The translations under genes were made by a program, and so were the position numbers. Below, piece by piece: positions 53,927 through 58,946 of a DNA stretch of 58,946 nt (position 1 is the first letter of the stretch; each line of letters starts with the position of its first letter). The stretch spans positions 1 through 58,946 of the forward strand of contig URUY01000023.1 in the NCBI GenBank assembly GCA_900551115.1. The letters are read 5' to 3'. The notes beneath the pieces were generated by a model. The model was not told the origin of the DNA, made no database searches, and was given only the letters and a program-made list of their open reading frames with translations. Source of the stretch: an uncultured Lachnospiraceae bacterium (GTDB lineage Bacteria > Bacillota > Clostridia > Lachnospirales > Lachnospiraceae).

Positions 53927-55480
53927 TTACTTTGCGTAATCAATTACGCGGCTTTCACGGATAACATTAACTTTAATCTGTCCCGGATATTCCAGTTCAG
54001 CTTCAATCTGCTTGGAAATATCCCTTGCCAACACTACCATGTCTGCATCTGTAATCTGCTCAGGAACTACCATAACGCGAACTTCCCTACCTGCCTGAAT
54101 AGCAAAAGATTTGTCAACACCTTTAAAATTGTTTGTGATTTCTTCTAACTGTCTTAATCTGCTAGTATAGGTTTCCAATGTTTCCCTTCTAGCACCCGGT
54201 CTTGCAGCGGATATTGTATCAGCAGCTTGTACAATACATGCAATCAGGGATGTAGCTTCCACGTCGCCGTGGTGAGATTCAACTGCATTAATAACAACTG
54301 AATTCTCTTTGTACTTCTTACAAAGCTCTGCTCCTAACTGAATATGGGAACCTTCCATCTCATGATCAACAGCCTTGCCGATATCATGCAGTAAACCTGC
54401 ACGCTTTGCAAGACGGACATCAAGTCCCATTTCAGCCGCCAAAAGTCCTGACAACTGGGAAACCTCGATGGAATGCTTTAATGCATTCTGACCATAACTG
54501 GTTCTGAACTTCATCTTACCAAGTAATCTTACAAGTTCGGGGTGAATACCATGTACTCCCACTTCCAGAGTAGCGGCTTCACCTTCTTCTTTAATCATTA
54601 CTTCAACTTCTTTTTGCGCCTTTTCTACCATTTCTTCAATTCTGGCAGGATGGATACGTCCATCTACAATTAATTTTTCAAGGGCAATACGCGCTACTTC
54701 ACGACGAATGGGGTCGAAGCCTGACAGAATAACTGCCTCCGGAGTATCATCGATAATCAAATCAACACCTGTCATCGTTTCCAGAGTACGGATATTACGT
54801 CCCTCTCTACCAATGATACGTCCCTTCATTTCATCGTTGGGAAGCTGTACTACAGAAATAGTAGTTTCAGAGACATGATCTGCTGCGCATCTCTGAATTG
54901 CATTAACCACATATTCCTTCGCTTTTTTGTCTGCTTCTTCTTTGGCCCGACTCTCCATTTCCTTGATCATCACAGCCGTTTCATGCTTCACTTCATCTTC
55001 AACAATTTTCAACAAATACTCTTTTGCTTGTTCAGAGGTTAATCCGGAAATTCTCTCCAGTTCCTGTACTCGCTGTTCGTTAAGCTTTGACACTTCTTCT
55101 TTCATCCTGTTTAAGGATTCTTCGCGTTGTGCCAAGCTTGCCTCTTTGCGTTCGATAGCATCTGCTTTCTTATCAATGTTCTCCTCTTTCTGCTGAACCC
55201 TTCTCTCGTAACGCTGAGCTTCGGCTCTCCGTTCCTTGATTTCCTTGTCAAGTTCATTCTTGGTACGAATGGACTCTTCCTTTACCTCAAGCAACGATTC
55301 ACGTTTCTTGGTTTCCGCAGTCTTTAAAGCTTCATCAATAATCTCTCTTGCCTTGGACTCTGCATCGCCTAACTTCGCCTCGACATATTTTTTACGCCGA
55401 TTTGTTGCTACCACTGCCGTCACCGGAATTGAGATGAAAAGCGTAACCGCTACCGCTCCCAAAACATACAACCACGTCAT
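53927..55480 (-). CDS. rny: Ribonuclease Y
   Basis: A 517-aa protein with an N-terminal membrane span, a long coiled coil (about residues 30-200), a KH domain (GRIIGREGRNIRTLETMTGV) and an HD domain (LLHDIGKAVDHEMEGSH). It is the membrane-bound endonuclease that starts mRNA decay in Firmicutes. The ATG at 55480 gives the usual length; AGGAGG is about eleven bases upstream in a small GGAG/CTCC palindrome. A longer ORF start is rejected. Confidence 0.96.
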   Translation of the reverse strand: MTWLYVLGAVAVTLFISIPVTAVVATNRRKKYVEAKLGDAESKAREIIDEALKTAETKKRESLLEVKEESIRTKNELDKEIKERRAEAQRYERRVQQKEENIDKKADAIERKEASLAQREESLNRMKEEVSKLNEQRVQELERISGLTSEQAKEYLLKIVEDEVKHETAVMIKEMESRAKEEADKKAKEYVVNAIQRCAADHVSETTISVVQLPNDEMKGRIIGREGRNIRTLETMTGVDLIIDDTPEAVILSGFDPIRREVARIALEKLIVDGRIHPARIEEMVEKAQKEVEVMIKEEGEAATLEVGVHGIHPELVRLLGKMKFRTSYGQNALKHSIEVSQLSGLLAAEMGLDVRLAKRAGLLHDIGKAVDHEMEGSHIQLGAELCKKYKENSVVINAVESHHGDVEATSLIACIVQAADTISAARPGARRETLETYTSRLRQLEEITNNFKGVDKSFAIQAGREVRVMVVPEQITDADMVVLARDISKQIEAELEYPGQIKVNVIRESRVIDYAK

Positions 55481-55649
55481 GTACAGGAGCACCTCCTTAT
55501 TAAGTTTTCGTGCATGGTCTTGCGACCAAAGCATAACTATGTACTGTTATGCCAAATCTATTATAGAATGTATGTATACGACTATCACTGTACGGCTATT
55601 ACTGAACAATGGTCCGCACACATTCTAAAAGCAATTTTACAACACTTAA

Positions 55650-55678
55650 ATTTTAAAATAAAATGATACTTATGTCAA
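55650..55678 (-). promoter_or_regulatory. rny promoter
   Basis: Minus strand: perfect -35 TTGACA (55673-55678), 17-bp spacer, -10 TAAAAT (55650-55655). It gives a leader of about 160 nt. Confidence 0.75.
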
Positions 55679-55754
55679 GTATAACTCATACTTGAATAAA
55701 AATATCTGTGATTTTGCACAAAAAACACTGTTCCTACAGGGTCAAAAGCTTTTA

Positions 55755-56360
55755 TTACCGTAATACTCTCCATATCTTATCCGTATCAAAACCTCTTCTT
55801 GCAAGAAAGGCATACATCCGTTGTATTTCCTTTCTGTCAGCCCCGCCGGCGTCAAAATGCTTTTTTTCAAGCAGTGCCTTTATCTGTTCCTCTTCATTCT
55901 GTTCGTTTCCGGCATCTTCCCAGCGCTCCCATGCCTTACTAATCGTATCCGGCGAAACACCCTTTGTCCGCAAATCATTTTCTATCCGCCGTCTGCTTTT
56001 GTGTGCATGGCTGCCATTAATAAAATCCTCCGCATACCGCAAATCGTCAATATAATGGTAAGACGCCACATATGCAAGCGCTTCTTCAATGATTGCGTCA
56101 GGATATCCTCCCTGCTTCAGTTTCAGCCGAAGCTGCTCCCTTGTATAATCTCTTGCCTTTAACAGATTCATGCAGCGAAGCTTTGCTCTTTTGGGAAGCA
56201 CCTTAAAAAACAGCTCTTTATATACATCCGGCTCTATGTCCCTGCCTTCTTTTACTCCGTACTTGCGCAATTCGCCTTTGTACAGGACAAAGGCGAACTG
56301 CTCGTCAATATATACTTTTACCTTGGAAGCTGACGCTTCCGTAAGCGCCGTAACCGTCAT
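55755..56360 (-). CDS. recX: RecX regulatory protein
   Basis: A 201-aa all-helical protein with RecX repeats (LLKARDYTREQLRLKLKQGG, HKSRRRIENDLRTKGVSPD). It modulates RecA filaments. The ATG overlaps the recA stop by one base (TAATG), so it is coupled to recA and shares its SOS control. Confidence 0.94.
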   Translation of the reverse strand: MTVTALTEASASKVKVYIDEQFAFVLYKGELRKYGVKEGRDIEPDVYKELFFKVLPKRAKLRCMNLLKARDYTREQLRLKLKQGGYPDAIIEEALAYVASYHYIDDLRYAEDFINGSHAHKSRRRIENDLRTKGVSPDTISKAWERWEDAGNEQNEEEQIKALLEKKHFDAGGADRKEIQRMYAFLARRGFDTDKIWRVLR

Positions 56361-57415
56361 TACTTTTTCTCCGTACCTTTAGCAGGAACTGCTTTTGTTT
56401 CTTTTTCCGAAGCATTGCCTGTCTGTAATCCGAAATGCTCCCTTACTTTATTTTCAATCTCTGTGCAGACTGCCAGATTGTCCTTAAGATACTGCTTTGC
56501 ATTCTCCCTGCCCTGCCCGATTTTATTGCCGTCATAGGCATACCATGCGCCGGATTTATTGATAATATTGACCTGTGCCGCCAAATCCAAAATATCTCCA
56601 AAGGTTGAAATGCCTTCTCCGAACATGATATCAAACTCGGCTTCCTTAAACGGCGGCGCTATCTTATTCTTCACTACCTTTACCCTGGTTCTGTTGCCAA
56701 TGACCTCGCCGCCCTGTTTTAGTGACTCGATACGGCGCACATCCAAACGCACGGAAGAATAGAACTTAAGCGCACGTCCGCCGGTAGTCGTTTCCGGATT
56801 GCCGAACATAACACCTACTTTTTCACGAAGCTGGTTAATAAACACCACCGTACAATTGGACTTACTGATAACCGATGTCAGCTTTCTGAGCGCCTGAGAC
56901 ATCAGCCTCGCCTGCAGTCCCACATGACTGTCGCCCATATCGCCTTCTATCTCTGCCTTGGGAACCAAAGCAGCTACAGAATCCACTACAATAATATCAA
57001 TAGCACCGGAACGCACCATGGTCTCGGTAATCTCTAATGCCTGCTCACCGCTGTCCGGCTGGGATATGTAAAGATTATCTATATCTACACCGATATTTTT
57101 CGCATAAACAGGATCCAGTGCATGCTCTGCATCAATAAATCCTGCAATGCCGCCCCTCTTCTGTACCTCGGCAATCATATGCAGAGTAACCGTAGTCTTA
57201 CCGCTGGACTCCGGGCCGTATATCTCAACAATCCTGCCCTTAGGGATACCGCCAAGCCCCAACGCCACATCCAGGCTTAAGGAACCGGTAGGAATCGTCT
57301 CTACGCTCATCTGTGCAGAAGAATCTCCCAACTTCATCACTGCTCCCTTACCATACTGCTTCTCAATATGTACCAGAGCCGCGTCCAATGCTTTTAACTT
57401 TTCATCTCTTTCCAT
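56360..57415 (-). CDS. recA: RecA recombinase
   Basis: A 351-aa protein with Walker A GPESSGKTT, the KYGKGAVMKLG start region, the ATP-binding Glu/His loop MFGNPETTTGGRALKFY and the usual C-terminal domain. It drives homologous recombination and LexA self-cleavage. AAAGGAG lies before the ATG at 57415; the longer ORF would run back through the promoter and is rejected. Confidence 0.98.
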   Translation of the reverse strand: MERDEKLKALDAALVHIEKQYGKGAVMKLGDSSAQMSVETIPTGSLSLDVALGLGGIPKGRIVEIYGPESSGKTTVTLHMIAEVQKRGGIAGFIDAEHALDPVYAKNIGVDIDNLYISQPDSGEQALEITETMVRSGAIDIIVVDSVAALVPKAEIEGDMGDSHVGLQARLMSQALRKLTSVISKSNCTVVFINQLREKVGVMFGNPETTTGGRALKFYSSVRLDVRRIESLKQGGEVIGNRTRVKVVKNKIAPPFKEAEFDIMFGEGISTFGDILDLAAQVNIINKSGAWYAYDGNKIGQGRENAKQYLKDNLAVCTEIENKVREHFGLQTGNASEKETKAVPAKGTEKK

Positions 57416-57436
57416 GATAATATCTCCTTTTATAAG

Positions 57437-57448
57437 GAACAAATGTTC
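57437..57448 (-). promoter_or_regulatory. LexA (SOS) box 1 of recA
   Basis: GAACAAATGTTC is a perfect Gram-positive LexA operator core, downstream of the -10 and near the start of transcription. Confidence 0.85.
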
Positions 57449-57458
57449 TAATATGTTT

Positions 57459-57487
57459 AGGATAAAACATTTGTTCTGTTTTGTCAA
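57459..57487 (-). promoter_or_regulatory. recA promoter with LexA box 2 in the spacer
   Basis: Minus strand: -35 TTGACA (57482-57487), 17-bp spacer, -10 TATCCT (57459-57464). The spacer contains GAACAAATGTTT (57465-57476), one base off the LexA core; the two operators are 28 bp apart. Confidence 0.85.
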
Positions 57488-57646
57488 TCTCTTTTTTAAC
57501 CAACATAACTATATCACATTCAAAGTCCAATAATCCACCCTCATAAGCACCCCTCCTGACATTTTTAAATTTGTACTTTCTGTTTTCGTTACTTAATACG
57601 GAATAAATGGCGAAATGCCGGAATTGCCATAGATAAGTGCCGATAA

Positions 57647-57704
57647 AAAAAATGTACCATATCCGCAGCTTTTTCACAAGCAGATATGGCACATTTTCAA
57701 TATT
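57647..57704 (-). terminator. Terminator of the partial right-end gene
   Basis: Minus strand: imperfect inverted arms (AAAATGTGCCATATC and its near complement) around a loop, ending in eight T residues near 57647-57654. It lies about 25-80 bp after the stop at 57729. Confidence 0.75.
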
Positions 57705-57728
57705 TTCATTTTATTTGAAAACTTTTTT

Positions 57729-58946
57729 TCAGAAGCTGTTCAGGTATTTCTCATAGTCGGCGTACATAACATATACTACCCTGTCTTCCAGATTCAGTCC
57801 CACTTCCATTCCCATAGGGGTATAAAACATAACCAGATACCCATCGTCCGTAAGCATGTCCAAAATTTCCTGATCTGTGTAATAGGTCAGCGCTTCGTCT
57901 CCGTTTTCATCTACTTCACGCTGTCTGAAATCAATGGCAAATGCCTCATCCATGCGAAGGATTTCCGTATTCTCTAAAAGCGTTCCTGTTTCCAAATCAA
58001 AATTCAGACAGAACAGATTTACTGCCTCGAAGGTCTCTGCCTGTAATTCCATATAAATCTCTTCTTTAAAAACAACACTGAGTATTTTTTCATCCATATA
58101 GGTAACATAGGAATCTGCAATGCAGTAATAGGTGTCCTCGTCACTGGTTATATGCGGTTTAAAGCTTTCCTCGTACAAGTCGCGATAATACTCATACTCG
58201 TAATAAAGCACTGCGTTTATATAATCCTGCCACTCTTCGCCCGTCTCTACCTGCGGGTATTCTATACAAAGAAAAGCAATTCCGTCCGCAGAACTATATG
58301 TTTCTTCCGTAAAGGAAATCTCATAATCCAAATCATCCCGTAAAGCATTGTATGGGCCCGTATAATAAGAATATGCCGCATCCTGCCCTTCTTCTTCCCA
58401 ATTTCTCTGTGTTACATCCTCACTGTAATGGGAATAAGAGTCTGCAGACGTATGTACATCGCTTTCCTCCGGTACGGAAAATTCCTCCGAGTACTCACTT
58501 TCATACTCGTCCAGAATAGTTTCTTCCCGCGTCCGGTTCTGACTACTGCCAAGACCATTGGAATCCCTGTCCCTGCTGTCCGCACCCTTCTCAATCATAT
58601 AACTGCCCAGTACTATCAGCGCCACCACGGCAACCAGTATAAATCCCAAAATGATAGACAGAAGTACTGCATTTTTATGATTACCCTTTTTAGAAGGCCG
58701 TACAGGCGGCACTGCTGATGTATATGTCTGATACTGCCCCTGATAGGGTGGCTGCCCCATGTAGGGCGGCTGACCCATGTAAGGCGGCTGGCCTGACTGC
58801 CCCTGTCCTGCATATCCCTGTTGTCCTGCCATTCCCTGTGGCAGCCCTGCGTATGGCTGCCGGCCTGCCCCATAGCCCTGTTGCACTGCTGTATAGGCCG
58901 GTTGTTGGCCTCCTGTGTAAGGCTGCTGGCCCGGCTGTACCTGCCC
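57729..58946 (-). CDS. Membrane protein with Gln/Pro/Gly/Tyr-rich N-terminus, partial
   Basis: 405 codons are open to the window edge and no start is seen, so the N-terminus lies outside. The first 100 residues are Gln/Pro/Gly/Tyr-rich, with PPYMGQ repeated. One membrane span follows (VLLSIILGFILVAVVALIVL), then a Ser/Glu-rich linker, and an outside domain of about 230 residues rich in Tyr, Glu and Asp. That domain resembles RsiV-type DUF4163/DUF3298 modules (YEISFTEETYSS, NAVLYYEYEYYRDLYE), which I cannot verify. The topology is N-in, C-out. Confidence 0.75.
   Translation of the reverse strand, partial: GQVQPGQQPYTGGQQPAYTAVQQGYGAGRQPYAGLPQGMAGQQGYAGQGQSGQPPYMGQPPYMGQPPYQGQYQTYTSAVPPVRPSKKGNHKNAVLLSIILGFILVAVVALIVLGSYMIEKGADSRDRDSNGLGSSQNRTREETILDEYESEYSEEFSVPEESDVHTSADSYSHYSEDVTQRNWEEEGQDAAYSYYTGPYNALRDDLDYEISFTEETYSSADGIAFLCIEYPQVETGEEWQDYINAVLYYEYEYYRDLYEESFKPHITSDEDTYYCIADSYVTYMDEKILSVVFKEEIYMELQAETFEAVNLFCLNFDLETGTLLENTEILRMDEAFAIDFRQREVDENGDEALTYYTDQEILDMLTDDGYLVMFYTPMGMEVGLNLEDRVVYVMYADYEKYLNSF

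Noticed and set aside
57647..57704. Fourth copy of the peptide-cluster repeat, since it contains AAAATGTGCCA
   Set aside because: Similarity is limited to about 11 bases and the sequence is fully explained as a terminator.
1..58946. CRISPR array, tRNA/rRNA genes, transposase genes or prophage
   Set aside because: No regularly spaced identical repeats, cloverleaf sequences or transposase/integrase-like proteins were seen.

Overview
The window looks like a chromosomal segment of a Gram-positive gut or rumen Clostridia, most likely Lachnospiraceae (Roseburia/Butyrivibrio/Blautia type). The reasons are the lipoprotein signals, AGGAGG ribosome binding sites, GAAC-N4-GTTC LexA boxes, a cre site, RNase Y, pyruvate phosphate dikinase and a beta-mannan locus of the kind known from Roseburia. 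The genus cannot be fixed by eye.

Layout. (1) 1-1745: a FloT-like flotillin. (2) 1833-34629: a beta-mannan utilisation locus. One long minus-strand unit appears to start at a promoter near 27534-27562. It encodes a secreted GH26 mannanase, a 997-aa binding protein fused to beta-sandwich modules with a permease pair, an NHL/TPR membrane protein, a YIP1-like membrane protein, a large membrane-anchored DUF5696-like protein, a second permease pair, a lipoprotein with three near-identical repeats, a second binding lipoprotein, GH130_2, a CE2-like esterase, a LacI regulator, cellobiose 2-epimerase, GH130_1, a CE17-like esterase and GH94. A cytosolic GH26 is divergent to it on the plus strand. A second minus unit (promoter near 34688-34716) holds an APH(3')-like kinase, a glycerol-1-phosphate-dehydrogenase-like enzyme, a GH2 beta-mannosidase and an exported CE17-like lipoprotein. 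Together these explain surface cleavage, capture, import, deacetylation, epimerisation and phosphorolysis of (gluco)mannan oligosaccharides. No importer ATPase lies in the window.

(3) 34822-38435: two overlapping ABC half-transporters, the upstream one apparently starting at ATA. (4) 38620-41250: ppdK with a cre site inside its promoter. (5) 41855-46980: an AT-rich island. A 56-aa four-cysteine peptide is followed by a radical SAM/SPASM enzyme, an MFS exporter, a second radical SAM/SPASM enzyme and a GNAT acetyltransferase. Divergent to it is a 48-aa exported peptide, and next to that a 603-aa regulator with two HTH domains and helical repeats. A long inverted repeat lies in the shared promoter region. 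This is the best candidate for an undescribed system: a ribosomally made, radical-SAM-modified peptide, possibly controlled by a peptide signal. (6) 46980-58946: housekeeping genes, namely the regulator, a glycerophosphodiesterase, an MFS transporter, a YkpA-type ABC-F protein, a PHP phosphoesterase, rny, recX, recA with two LexA boxes, and a partial membrane protein running off the right edge.
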